Assembly (NCBI GenBank): GCA_016342495.1
Contig: JAEIOG010000002.1
Coordinates: 1-64,000 of the forward strand
DNA from: Phycisphaerae bacterium
GTDB lineage: Bacteria > Planctomycetota > Phycisphaerae > Sedimentisphaerales > SM23-30
Direction of reading: 5' to 3'
Length of the DNA stretch: 64,000 nt
Shown here piece by piece: positions 34,252 to 43,134 of the stretch. The notes beneath the pieces were generated by a model. That model made no database searches, was not told the origin of the DNA, and saw nothing but the letters and a program-made list of their open reading frames with translations. Position 1 is the first letter of the stretch. Each line of letters starts with the position of its first letter. The position numbers and the translations under genes are program-made.

Positions 34252-35991
34252 ATGGAAATATTAAAAGGCATAGGCGTATCACATGGCGTAGCGATCTGCT
34301 CGGCGGTGGTTCTAGATGCTGAAGAGGTACGGATACCTCAGCGTCACGTAGTTCCCAGTAAAACCGAAGTAGAGATTCAACGTCTGCGCAAAGCTTTTTT
34401 GGATGCCACTCAGGAAGTTTCCAATTTAAGGGTATCCCAGTCGGATCAATGGGACAGTCGAATCAAAGATATTTTTGCCGTACATTTACATTTTTTGCGT
34501 GATAAAACCCTGCGAAAAAAAATAGATGACCTGCTGGCAGAGAAATGTTATACGGCGGAATATGCGGTAAGTTTTGTGATGCGTGAAATTGCCCAGCATT
34601 TTTCTAATGAAAAAGATGCTTATATTTCTGAGCGTGCCAATGACATTATCGATATTGAGAAACGCCTGTTAAGGCATTTATTAGGGGAAAAACGTAAAGA
34701 TCTCAAAAATCTGCGTGATCCGGTAGTGGTGGTTGGCTATGACCTTAGCCCAACTCAGACCGCCAGTTTCGACAAGCGTTATATTAAAGGTTTTGCTATC
34801 GATGCCGGTGGTCGAACATCCCATACAGCAATTGTCGCAAAGACTCTCGGGATACCAGCGGTAGTGGCACTGGGAAATATCAGCACTCTGGTGACATCAG
34901 GGGATACGGTGATAGTTGATGGGACCCGTGGTCGGGTTGTGATCAATCCTGATGAAGAAACCATAGCTGAATATCGGGCATTTGCCGCAGACATCCTTCA
35001 GGCTTCCATCGAACTAGATGTTCTAAAGGACATGCCAGCAGAGACACTCGATGGAGAAATTATCGAGCTGATGGCCAACATTGAATTTCCCAAAGAGGCC
35101 TTGACTACTTTGGAAAAAGGCGGAGATGGAATAGGTCTATATCGCACCGAGTTTTTATATCTGGATGCACCGAAGGAGCCAGAGGAAGAAACCCAATACA
35201 AAGTGTATGTTGAGACCCTGAAGAATATGGGCGACAAACCGGTTACGTTTCGGACAGTGGATTTAGGCGGTGATAAATTTCCGCGTAATATAAAGATGAT
35301 TCGAGAAAAGAACCCATATCTGGGTCTACGGTCAATACGATATTGTTTGCAGCATATGGACATGTTCAAGACTCAGATAAGAGCATTGCTTAGAGCATCG
35401 GTGCATGGCAAGACAAAAATCATGTTTCCATTAATAACAAATCTGATGGAATTACGTCAGGCAAAATGGGTAGTTGCAGATGTAAAAGAAGACCTTGAAG
35501 AACAAGGTATCCCATTTGACGATAATGTTGAGATTGGCATTATGATCGAAACACCGGCAGCGGCCCTTACCGCTGACAGTCTGGCCGACGAAGTTGATTT
35601 TTTCAGTATTGGTACAAATGACCTGATCCAATACACCCTGGCGGTTGACCGTGTCAATGAGAAGGTAGCATCGCTATATAGTCCATTGCATCCGGCGGTT
35701 TTACAATTGCTCAGAAAAATTGTGAAAGTGGCCAAGCGTTCGCGCATTGATCTGAGTCTCTGTGGTGAGATGGCATCGGAGCCGGAATTTACGCCATTAT
35801 TGCTGGGTCTGGGATTTGACACCTTATCGCTGGCAGCGCCGATGATACCAGAAATCAAACAGATAATACGATCAGTATCTATGGAATATTGTCGAGATGT
35901 TGCCCGAAGAGCATTAAAATTCGACACCGATACACAAACAATCAGCTACTTACGCGAAGAGCTGCGAAAAATACAAAAAAGGGAAATATGA
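34252..35991 (+). CDS. ptsI: Phosphoenolpyruvate-protein phosphotransferase (Enzyme I)
   Basis: 579 residues, standard length. N-terminal HPr-binding and phosphohistidine domain with His191 in GGRTSHTAIVAKTLGIPAV. PEP-binding TIM barrel with GIGLYRTEFLYLD, FRTVDLGGDKFPRNI, GTNDLIQYTLAVDR and the catalytic Cys504 in LSLCGEMASEP. No GAF domain, so it is the sugar-type EI rather than PtsP. It phosphorylates HPr from PEP. The last codons overlap the start of the TIGR03936 gene by 4 bases. Confidence 0.97.
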   Translation: MEILKGIGVSHGVAICSAVVLDAEEVRIPQRHVVPSKTEVEIQRLRKAFLDATQEVSNLRVSQSDQWDSRIKDIFAVHLHFLRDKTLRKKIDDLLAEKCYTAEYAVSFVMREIAQHFSNEKDAYISERANDIIDIEKRLLRHLLGEKRKDLKNLRDPVVVVGYDLSPTQTASFDKRYIKGFAIDAGGRTSHTAIVAKTLGIPAVVALGNISTLVTSGDTVIVDGTRGRVVINPDEETIAEYRAFAADILQASIELDVLKDMPAETLDGEIIELMANIEFPKEALTTLEKGGDGIGLYRTEFLYLDAPKEPEEETQYKVYVETLKNMGDKPVTFRTVDLGGDKFPRNIKMIREKNPYLGLRSIRYCLQHMDMFKTQIRALLRASVHGKTKIMFPLITNLMELRQAKWVVADVKEDLEEQGIPFDDNVEIGIMIETPAAALTADSLADEVDFFSIGTNDLIQYTLAVDRVNEKVASLYSPLHPAVLQLLRKIVKVAKRSRIDLSLCGEMASEPEFTPLLLGLGFDTLSLAAPMIPEIKQIIRSVSMEYCRDVARRALKFDTDTQTISYLREELRKIQKREI

Positions 35992-36686
35992 CAGATAATC
36001 CAATCGGTTCTGAGGTTCAGAAATATCGGCTGGTATTATGGTTTACGATTAAAAGGGACAGGAGATTTCTGTCGCATCGTGATACAGTAAAACTTTGGCA
36101 GCAGACATTTAGTCGCTGTGAGGTACCTTTGCGGTATACTCAGGGTTTTAATCCGCGAATTCGTTTATCATTGCCAATGCCGCGTAATGTCGCAATTGCT
36201 TCAGATTGCGAGCTTCTGATCGTCGAACTGACCGAACAACTTGAAATTGATTCGTTTATCGCTAAGATCAACGCGAATTTGCCAGCGAACATTGAAGTGA
36301 CACATGGTCGCTATGCAGCTTTTGATGAGCCCTTGTACCCAACGGGCTGCACATATGCTCTTAGTATAGCTAAGGAAGCTGATTTGGCAAAAATAGCGGG
36401 CAACATTGATAAATTTAATGCAATGGAAAAGTTGGTTTTTACCCGTCCGTCTCGAGGTCGCCATCCAGTTAAATATTTAGATCTTAAGGTAACAGTTGGT
36501 TCTTTGGAACTGAATGGCAATACCATCAATTTAAGCATGAATATATTTCGTACTGGCACCAGCAGGATTGATGAATTAATGAGTATGCTGGGAATTGATA
36601 TGATAAAGGATATAACTTTTATCCAGAGAACAAAAGCTGTATTTGGCAAACAGATAGAGCTGGAACAGAATATAGAAATAATTTAA
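35988..36686 (+). CDS. TIGR03936 radical-SAM-linked protein (DUF2344)
   Basis: 232 residues from ATG 35,988, which overlaps the ptsI stop (ATGA). Family features: LWFTIKRDRRFLSHRDTVKL, QTFSRCEVPLRYTQGFNPRI, LSLPMPRNVAIASDCELLIV. Elsewhere this domain is encoded next to, or fused with, a radical SAM protein (TIGR03960) and followed by RNase E/G. Here RNase G/E does follow (226 bp), but the radical SAM partner is missing and PTS genes take its place. Molecular role unknown; tRNA or rRNA modification has been suspected. Confidence 0.9.
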   Translation: MTDNPIGSEVQKYRLVLWFTIKRDRRFLSHRDTVKLWQQTFSRCEVPLRYTQGFNPRIRLSLPMPRNVAIASDCELLIVELTEQLEIDSFIAKINANLPANIEVTHGRYAAFDEPLYPTGCTYALSIAKEADLAKIAGNIDKFNAMEKLVFTRPSRGRHPVKYLDLKVTVGSLELNGNTINLSMNIFRTGTSRIDELMSMLGIDMIKDITFIQRTKAVFGKQIELEQNIEII

Positions 36687-36912
36687 AAGTGAAAAGTTGA
36701 GATATTTATAAAAATATATTCTGCTTAGGTTATGGCAACAGGTTTCAGGTTTTTAATTGGCATAGCTACCCTGAAAACCATTAATTTGTAATAACGAAGC
36801 TACAACTAATTTTTCACTATAAAAAAGAAAATCACCGCCAACAGTGGCGTATACCAATACAATGTACCCAGGGCGAAAGCTTTAAAGGGTAAAACAAATT
36901 GAAAGGACAATC

Positions 36913-38445
36913 ATGGCAAGAGAAATGCTAATAAATGTGGCCCAGGAGGAAGAGTGCCGCATAGCTGTCATGGCTAACAGAAGGCTGGAAGAGCTTTATG
37001 TAGAACGTTTGGGATCAGCGAGTCTGGTCGGAAATATCTATAAAGGCAAAGTAGTAAATGTTGAGCCAAGTATTCAGGCGTGCTTCATAGATTTTGGAGT
37101 AGGGCAAAATGGTTTTTTACACATCAGCGATGTGCAAAGTTCATATTTAAAACAAGGTGAAAAGAAAGAGCGAGTTGGCAAGAAAAAGCCCCGCAAAGAT
37201 CGTCCGCCAATTCAGGACTGTATCAAAAAAGGTCAGGAAATAATTGTTCAGGTGATCAAAGAAGGCATAGGGACCAAGGGGCCAACCCTGAGTACTTATC
37301 TTTCGATTCCAGGTCGCTTCCTGGTTTTGATGCCGGGCATGAATAAAACCGGAGTATCACGTAAAATAGAAGATGAAGATGCTCGAGGTAAGCTTAAGGT
37401 TCTGCTGGGCCAGTTGGACCCGCCTAAGGATATGGGCATTATTATGCGTACAGCGGCGCAGGGTTCAAATAAACGTGATTTGCAGCGGGATATGAATTAT
37501 CTGCTGAGGCTCTGGAAAAACATGACCAAGAGTATCAAGCACGATCCGGCCCCGACGGCATTATATCAGGAATCTGATCTTATTACCCGCACCATACGCG
37601 ATGTTTTTAATACTTCTATATCAAAAATACACTGCGATAGCGAAGCAGCTTATCATAAGGTTCGCAAGTTTCTCTCTATCGCGATGCCACGCAGTCGCAA
37701 ATGCGTTACGCTTTATAAAGGCGCATCGCCGATGTTCAAGAATTATAAAATTGAACAGGAAATCGAACTAATTCAAAAGCGGCATGTTCCGTTGGCATCG
37801 GGCGGCTCGATTGTGATTGACCAGACCGAAGCATTAGTAGCAATCGATATCAATAGTGGCAAATATCGCGAACAGGAAAACGCTGAAACTACGGCATTTA
37901 AGATCAATGTAGAAGCAGCCCAGGAAATCGCCCGTCAATTAAGATTGCGTGACCTTGGCGGCGTGATCGTCATCGATTTTATCGATATGATCGCAGAAAA
38001 ACATAAACGTGAGGTAGAACGAACATTAAGAGCAGCGGTCAGCACCGACCGGGCCAGTACCAAGATTCTGCGTACCAGTCAGTTTGGTCTGGTTGAAATG
38101 ACCCGGCAGCGTATGAAACCTTCGCTAAAGAGCAGCATATTTAAGGATTGTCCGCATTGCAAAGGTTCAGGTCTGATTAAGACTCCTGAGTCAATGTCAA
38201 TTGAGATTATGCGACATATGCAATATGCCATGGAACATGACAGCACAGAATCTATCGATATCAGAGTTTCGATCGATGTGGCAGCATATTTACAGAACCG
38301 CAAGCGGTCATCAATAAGTGATCTGGAAAAGCTGCATAACAAGAGCATTGAAATCCATATCGATTCGCTTTTGAGCAATGATGAATATATTTTCACGGCC
38401 CGCAATGGCCGGGGAATGACAATAAATTCCCTAAATAGAGATTAG
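36913..38445 (+). CDS. rng: Ribonuclease E/G family endoribonuclease
   Basis: 510 residues, size of RNase G. S1 domain near residues 38-120 (GNIYKGKVVNVEPSIQACFI, FGVGQNGFLHISDV) with a Lys/Arg-rich insert (KKPRKDRPP). Then comes the 5' sensor and DNase I-like catalytic site (VAIDINSGKYREQENAETTA and GGVIVIDFIDM, with the Mg-binding Asp residues), and the zinc link CPHCKGSG. The degradosome scaffold of RNase E is lacking. Processes rRNA and decays mRNA. The ATG has AAAGGA upstream. A terminator follows at 38,467. Confidence 0.95.
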   Translation: MAREMLINVAQEEECRIAVMANRRLEELYVERLGSASLVGNIYKGKVVNVEPSIQACFIDFGVGQNGFLHISDVQSSYLKQGEKKERVGKKKPRKDRPPIQDCIKKGQEIIVQVIKEGIGTKGPTLSTYLSIPGRFLVLMPGMNKTGVSRKIEDEDARGKLKVLLGQLDPPKDMGIIMRTAAQGSNKRDLQRDMNYLLRLWKNMTKSIKHDPAPTALYQESDLITRTIRDVFNTSISKIHCDSEAAYHKVRKFLSIAMPRSRKCVTLYKGASPMFKNYKIEQEIELIQKRHVPLASGGSIVIDQTEALVAIDINSGKYREQENAETTAFKINVEAAQEIARQLRLRDLGGVIVIDFIDMIAEKHKREVERTLRAAVSTDRASTKILRTSQFGLVEMTRQRMKPSLKSSIFKDCPHCKGSGLIKTPESMSIEIMRHMQYAMEHDSTESIDIRVSIDVAAYLQNRKRSSISDLEKLHNKSIEIHIDSLLSNDEYIFTARNGRGMTINSLNRD

Positions 38446-38466
38446 AGGGGAAACGATACTAAAAAT

Positions 38467-38503
38467 AAAGCCAGCTCCAATTAAATGGGACTGGCTTTTT
38501 TTA
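38467..38503 (+). terminator. Terminator of rng
   Basis: AAAGCCAG (38,467-38,474) pairs with CTGGCTTT (38,491-38,498), extended by a partial CTCC/GGGA inner stem, followed by seven T. A family E fragment (GTCCACGCGCTGTCGCTTG) follows at 38,538. Confidence 0.85.
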
Positions 38504-38572
38504 ATTTTAAATTCAGGCGACGAATCTATCTTTGTGGTCCACGCGCTGTCGCTTGAGGTTATAGTTGTGTTG

Positions 38573-39031
38573 TTATTGTCTGCCTTCTTCGATAGATGTA
38601 GACTCTGCAACCTGTCGATAGCCCAGAGCATAAATAATATCCAGAATTTCAGTATAGCTAGGAAATGGCCGACGATTAACTTTTTTGTATTCTTCAATGG
38701 CTTTAAGGAAAGCGAACTGTTCATCGTTCATTTCGCCCTCTTCGGCACTGCGGCGTTCGTCGCTGCGGCGTTTACCAGGGCCACGACGTCGTTCCATTTC
38801 GACCCGGCGATCATCATTATTTACCCGTCTTTCGGGGCCGGCATAGTCACCAATGCCATTACGGCGGTCAAAACCACTGCGGCGACCATCACCACGACGA
38901 TCCTGGTTGTTGCCACGTTTTTCATCAAAATCAATATCATCGAGATTTTCTATGTCTTCGATATCATCAATATCGTCTAAATCGTCTGTGCTATCATAAT
39001 CTTCCAGCATTGTGTCACTCATTTCCTGCAT
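38573..39031 (-). CDS. Acidic/RR-repeat protein of unknown function
   Basis: 152 residues; GGAGGA lies 6 bases before the ATG. Three zones: a very acidic N terminus (residues 9-37, DDLDDIDDIEDIENLDDIDF), an arginine-rich central zone with repeated RR-x-x-x-D/E-RR motifs (GPERRVNNDDRRVEMERRR), and a folded-looking C-terminal helix pair (FAFLKAIEEYKKVNRRPFPS then YTEILDIIYALGYRQV) that could be a small HTH. Its start is 3 bp after the stop of a 46-codon ORF, itself overlapping a DUF2007 gene, so the three look like one operon. Not recognised. Confidence 0.7.
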   Translation of the reverse strand: MQEMSDTMLEDYDSTDDLDDIDDIEDIENLDDIDFDEKRGNNQDRRGDGRRSGFDRRNGIGDYAGPERRVNNDDRRVEMERRRGPGKRRSDERRSAEEGEMNDEQFAFLKAIEEYKKVNRRPFPSYTEILDIIYALGYRQVAESTSIEEGRQ

Positions 39032-39033
39032 TT

Positions 39034-39174
39034 TCAGTCCTCCATGTATTGATCATTGTCAAAGTTATCTGATAGGTCATGGCCGAGTTCGGGGTCAAAA
39101 GCTGAGAAATTTTCGGCTATCTGCAATTCGTCGTCATCGGTGTCATCATAATCAATTAGAATCAAAATATTCAT
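39034..39174 (-). CDS. 46-codon acidic ORF between DUF2007 and the RR-repeat gene
   Basis: ATG at 39,174 to TGA at 39,034. Starts MNILILIDYDDTDDDELQIA and ends NFDNDQYMED; 16 or so acidic residues. It overlaps the DUF2007 gene end by 23 bases, and its stop region contains the GGAGGA ribosome site of the next gene. The tight packing argues for a real gene, but ribosome-site support for its own start is weak. Confidence 0.45.
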   Translation of the reverse strand: MNILILIDYDDTDDDELQIAENFSAFDPELGHDLSDNFDNDQYMED

Positions 39175-39391
39175 ATTCGAGCTCATCGCTCAAATCATTT
39201 ATGCGTTCGAGGATGTCTCTAGCGTCATCAATTTGATCTTCCGGAACTTTGATAGTGATTTCATTATCAGCATCAGGGTCTCTTTTAGAGATAATAGCTT
39301 CGATGTCATAATCTTCCAGCAATGTCTGAAATTGTCTAGCCTGGGTAAGATTGTCCGCAATCGTTAGAATTATATAGTCATCATGATCCAT
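39152..39391 (-). CDS. DUF2007-family (putative signal-transducing) protein
   Basis: 79 residues from ATG 39,391 (the longer frame reaches 39,469 but its extra part has no family match). Ferredoxin-like pattern: YIILTIADNLTQARQFQTLL, DYDIEAIISKRD, ITIKVPEDQIDDARDILERI. DUF2007 proteins are small, GlnB-like in fold and of unknown role. Head of a small leftward operon. Confidence 0.75.
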   Translation of the reverse strand: MDHDDYIILTIADNLTQARQFQTLLEDYDIEAIISKRDPDADNEITIKVPEDQIDDARDILERINDLSDELEYEYFDSN

Positions 39392-39766
39392 AATTAAGAT
39401 ATACCTTATTTTGTCAGTTTTTATCAATAAAAAAGCATTCAGCCTAAAACTAATATAAGTATAGCCCAAAAAAAAGCTTCGTGCATAATAACCAGCAAAA
39501 AAAATATGGTTTTGCTATTGATAGCAACTTTTATATATTCGACCAGTTCCGGGTGTATCTTTGATAATTTTTGGTCAAAATATGGTAAATAATAAATTAT
39601 TCACGGATTTTAGCTGATTATTAAGGAATAACACATATTGTCTAACTTATTGCTTAGGTTTTTAGTGCGATAAAAAAAATATAGTATATCAATAATTATT
39701 GGTATGGGTGTATTTGGTCGATAATGGTTATTTAAGATATATAGTCATATAACAGGAGAAATATAA
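39392..39766. other. AT-rich divergent intergenic region
   Basis: 375 bp between the leftward DUF2007 operon and the rightward LOG gene. It must hold both promoters. Several AT-rich candidate boxes exist, none decisive. No repeat or ORF. Confidence 0.5.
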
Positions 39767-40441
39767 ATGCCAATCAAAGAAGACTTTACCCAAGAAACCT
39801 GGCGAGTATTTAGAATCATGGCTGAATTTGTTGAAGGATTTGACGAATTAAGCAAGTTAGGGCCAGCAGTTACGATATTCGGCTCGGCCCGAACCCAACC
39901 GGGCACACCATATTATGATTTGGCTGTCGAGACCGCAGCTGCATTTGTCAAGGCAGATATGTCGGTAATTACAGGTGGTGGCGGCGGGATCATGGAAGCT
40001 GCTAACAAAGGAGCCATCGAAGCTGGTGGTACCAGTGTTGGGCTAAATATAGAGCTGCCCCATGAGCAAAAGCCCAATGAATACCAGAATTTATCTTTGA
40101 GTTTTCGATATTTCTTTGCTCGCAAGACCATGTTTACCAAGTATGCCGACGGTTTTGTATGTCTTCCGGGCGGATTTGGGACCTTAGATGAATTTTTTGA
40201 ATCATTAACACTGATTCAAACCCTGAAAATGCATAGATTTCCCGTGGTATTAATGGGTACAGACTACTGGAAAGGTCTGCTGGAATGGATCGAAAAAGTA
40301 ATGCTGGCCGGCGGTAATATTTCACCGGAGGATATTGATCTTTATACCTTAACCGATGATCCTGGGGTGGCAGTAGATATTATCACTAAAAGCCAAAAAA
40401 AATGGATAGAGCCAAATGGAGTAGTTAAAAGAAAAAAATAG
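39767..40441 (+). CDS. LOG-family (TIGR00730-like) Rossmann-fold protein
   Basis: 224 residues. Contains the nucleotide-binding start VTIFGSARTQPGTPYYDLA and the family hallmark PGGFGTLDEFFE. GGGGGIMEAANKGA is the second conserved loop. LOG proteins (formerly mis-named lysine decarboxylases) are nucleoside 5'-monophosphate phosphoribohydrolases; plant and some bacterial members release active cytokinins. AGGAG precedes the ATG. Confidence 0.93.
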   Translation: MPIKEDFTQETWRVFRIMAEFVEGFDELSKLGPAVTIFGSARTQPGTPYYDLAVETAAAFVKADMSVITGGGGGIMEAANKGAIEAGGTSVGLNIELPHEQKPNEYQNLSLSFRYFFARKTMFTKYADGFVCLPGGFGTLDEFFESLTLIQTLKMHRFPVVLMGTDYWKGLLEWIEKVMLAGGNISPEDIDLYTLTDDPGVAVDIITKSQKKWIEPNGVVKRKK

Positions 40442-40470
40442 TTTCTTAAGAGAAATTGGATATACTATCA

Positions 40471-40508
40471 GGTCATGTTGGCAGAAGCTGGCATGGCCTT
40501 TTTATTTA
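40471..40508 (+). terminator. Weak terminator after the LOG gene
   Basis: GGTCATG (40,471-40,477) pairs with CATGGCC (40,492-40,498), one G-U, then TTTTTATTT. Confidence 0.5.
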
Positions 40509-40530
40509 GCCAGAGTTATGCTGGGAATTA

Positions 40531-41646
40531 ATGATGGAAGATTTTAGACAATTGCATGTTGATGTAGCTTTTGGGCGTTCAAAAGGTAAGATTATCTGGC
40601 AGCCCCGAATCACTTGCTGGTATAACGACAAATATTTCAATAATGAAACTTTGCCGGATGGCTATGAGGGATTATCGTTTTATGACATTTATCGTAAGCT
40701 GGGCTGTTCGGCCAGGCTATATGATTTTAATGATTGCTTTATACGCAATGAAGAGCCAAGGGTTAGAGAATATATTGAAGATTTAGGTAATAATCGACAA
40801 AAAAGGACAATAGAAACCCCAGTCGGTCGACAAATTGAAATACTCCAAAAGAGTAACCATAACCCAGAGTCGATACGTATTAAATGGGAAGTAGAAACTG
40901 AAGATGAACTGAAAGTGGCACTGTGGCGTGAAGAAAATGCTACGTGGCAATGGGACCAGCAAAAATACGACAAGCTTTATGCTGAACTTTGCGATTTGGG
41001 TGCTCCGACAATATTTATGCCCCGCATGAATGTACAAAATTTATATATTGAGAAAATGGGTATTGAAAAAGGCATCTATGCATTATATGATTGGCCCGAT
41101 ACAATAGAAGCGTATTTTAAGGCCAGAAGTTTATCGCATGATATATTAATAAAACTTATAAATGATTCGCCAATTGAGATAATAAATTTTGGCGAGAATA
41201 TTCATTCGGCGACATTGACCCCGCGTCTATTTAAAAAGTATCATCTGCCTGAATGTCAAAGCCGCTGTGAAAAACTCCATGCAGCTAATAAATTTGTCTG
41301 TTCACATTGGGATGGGAACTGTCAAGGTCTTTTACAATATGCAGGGGATACCGGACTGGATGGTATCGAAGCTATTACGCCAAAGCCCCAGGGCGATGTA
41401 ACCCTGGAAGAGATAAAAGAGGCATTGGGCGAGGAGATGTTTTTGCTGGATGGAATACCGGCGGTATATTTTGATAAGACATATTCGGAAGAAATTTTGA
41501 TTAATTGTGTACATAAGTTAATTGGGTTGTTTGCCCCGAAATTAATTCTTGGAATTTCCGATGAAATTTCTTCGACCGGTGATATAGAACGAGTCAGAAT
41601 TGTAAAAGAAATCGTTGATGAATATAACAGAAAGCAGCTTTGCTGA
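40531..41646 (+). CDS. Uroporphyrinogen decarboxylase-family protein (methyltransferase-like)
   Basis: 371 residues. A UroD/MtaA-type TIM barrel, not haem-synthesis HemE: key words are YDWPDTIEAYFKARSLSHDI, NFGENIHSATLTPRLFKKYH, VCSHWDGNCQGLLQYAGDTG, LDGIEAITPKPQGDVTLEEI, LGISDEISSTGDIERVRIVK. Members are often corrinoid-dependent methyltransferases or of unknown role, and are much expanded in planctomycetes. A Zn-ligand-like His/Cys pair is visible around C-S-H-W. ATG at 40,531 or 40,534. It overlaps the MATE gene by 7 bases. Confidence 0.88.
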   Translation: MMEDFRQLHVDVAFGRSKGKIIWQPRITCWYNDKYFNNETLPDGYEGLSFYDIYRKLGCSARLYDFNDCFIRNEEPRVREYIEDLGNNRQKRTIETPVGRQIEILQKSNHNPESIRIKWEVETEDELKVALWREENATWQWDQQKYDKLYAELCDLGAPTIFMPRMNVQNLYIEKMGIEKGIYALYDWPDTIEAYFKARSLSHDILIKLINDSPIEIINFGENIHSATLTPRLFKKYHLPECQSRCEKLHAANKFVCSHWDGNCQGLLQYAGDTGLDGIEAITPKPQGDVTLEEIKEALGEEMFLLDGIPAVYFDKTYSEEILINCVHKLIGLFAPKLILGISDEISSTGDIERVRIVKEIVDEYNRKQLC

Positions 41647-43085
41647 ATAAAGTTGAGAATCATTTGTTAAAAAAACTAAAAAAACGCTGGAACGGCCCGG
41701 TTGGCTATAAAAAAATATTGTTATTGGCAATGCCATTGATTGTCAGTAGCGGTTCGCATTCGATTCAGATGTTTGTTGACAGGATATTCCTTGCCAAACT
41801 TGACCCAAACATGATGAGCGGGTCGGTAATGGCTGGCATAACCAACTGGACAATTTTAAGTCTATTTGTTGGTGTGGCAAGCTACACAAATACATTTGTG
41901 GCCCAATATCATGGAGCAAAAAAATATAATCAAATTGGCATTGCGATATGGCAAGGGATATTTTTTGCCACTTTTGCCGGTTTGTTTATGGTTGGAGTCA
42001 GCTTCCTGTCGGAAGATATTTTTGCATTTATGAAACATGATGAAAAAATCATTCCGCATGAGATTATGTATTTCAGGATTTTAACACTTGGTGCCTGGCC
42101 TATGCTTTTAAGTAATTCGTTATCATGCTTTTTTAGCGGCAGAGGCAAGACCAGGGTGATTATGATAACAACATTAATTGGCACCACTTTGAATGTCATT
42201 CTGGATTATATATTAATCTTTGGTAAATTTGGTTTTCCGCAAATGGGAATAAAAGGAGCAGGTATAGCAACAGTTGCTGCGGCGGTGTTAATGAGCGTAA
42301 TTTATATATGTTTAGTTTTCAACAGTAAGTATCGCCAAAAATACAATATTCTGCCAAAAAAATATTTCGATCGTGATATATTTACAAGGCTAATGCGTTT
42401 TGGTTTCCCAAGTGGTTTGCAAAACACTCTGGACATGATTTCATTTATGACTTTTGGTCTATACGTCGGTAGACTGGGAGATGTCAAGATGAATGCACAC
42501 ATGTTAGCTTTGCAGGTAAATCTTTTGGCTTTCTTACCGATGATAGGTATGTCGATTGCAGTTGCAACCCTGGTTGGTCAATCATTGGGAAGTAATGATC
42601 CTAAAAAAGCTCAGACAATTACCTGGCGTGCCGCCCAGATGTCTTTTACATATATGACTTTGCTGGCAATCAGTTTTTGTATCATTCCAGATTTATACCT
42701 GAATTTATTTAAGAGCGAGCGCAATGCTGATATTTTCGCTGAAATGCTACCCATCGCCCGACAGCTTTTGATATTTGCAGCACTGATATCTATTTTTGAC
42801 ACCGGAAGCATTATCATGGGCGGAGCCTTGCGCGGAGCTGGCGACACTCGTTTTGTGATGTGGATGTCGGTTGCGATACACTGGGGTTTACTATTAATAC
42901 CAAGTATTATTATTAATGCTTGCGGTGGCGGGCTTTACCATTACTGGGCATTTTTCACACTAACGGTTTGTGTTTTGGCTATAGCTTTTCTGTGGCGGTT
43001 TAATAACGGTAAATGGAAAACAATGCGGGTAATCGAAATGGACGAGCCTGTTACCGAAGGTTTTGAGCCGCCTGAATACCAGTAG
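41640..43085 (+). CDS. MATE-family efflux transporter
   Basis: 481 residues, about 12 membrane helices in two repeats. PVGYKKILLLAMPLIVSSGS opens the first half, and MRFGFPSGLQNTLDMISFMT opens the second. MGGALRGAGDTRFVMWMSV is the conserved late motif. Cation-coupled exporter of drugs or metabolites. TTG start at 41,640 overlapping the UroD-family stop, so the pair are co-translated and possibly functionally linked (methylated product and its export); this link is inference. Confidence 0.9.
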   Translation: MLNKVENHLLKKLKKRWNGPVGYKKILLLAMPLIVSSGSHSIQMFVDRIFLAKLDPNMMSGSVMAGITNWTILSLFVGVASYTNTFVAQYHGAKKYNQIGIAIWQGIFFATFAGLFMVGVSFLSEDIFAFMKHDEKIIPHEIMYFRILTLGAWPMLLSNSLSCFFSGRGKTRVIMITTLIGTTLNVILDYILIFGKFGFPQMGIKGAGIATVAAAVLMSVIYICLVFNSKYRQKYNILPKKYFDRDIFTRLMRFGFPSGLQNTLDMISFMTFGLYVGRLGDVKMNAHMLALQVNLLAFLPMIGMSIAVATLVGQSLGSNDPKKAQTITWRAAQMSFTYMTLLAISFCIIPDLYLNLFKSERNADIFAEMLPIARQLLIFAALISIFDTGSIIMGGALRGAGDTRFVMWMSVAIHWGLLLIPSIIINACGGGLYHYWAFFTLTVCVLAIAFLWRFNNGKWKTMRVIEMDEPVTEGFEPPEYQ

Positions 43086-43134
43086 AATAACTCAAACTGA
43101 CTATCTGTAAGTTTGAAAGTGCGAATATCTACAT

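Noticed and set aside
39767-40441. Lysine decarboxylase annotation for the LOG-family gene
   Set aside because: The PGGxGTxxE motif marks the LOG phosphoribohydrolase family; the decarboxylase name is a historic mis-annotation.
40531-41646. HemE (haem synthesis uroporphyrinogen decarboxylase)
   Set aside because: The N-terminal FRQAGRYLPEY-type motif of HemE is absent, and no haem gene is adjacent.
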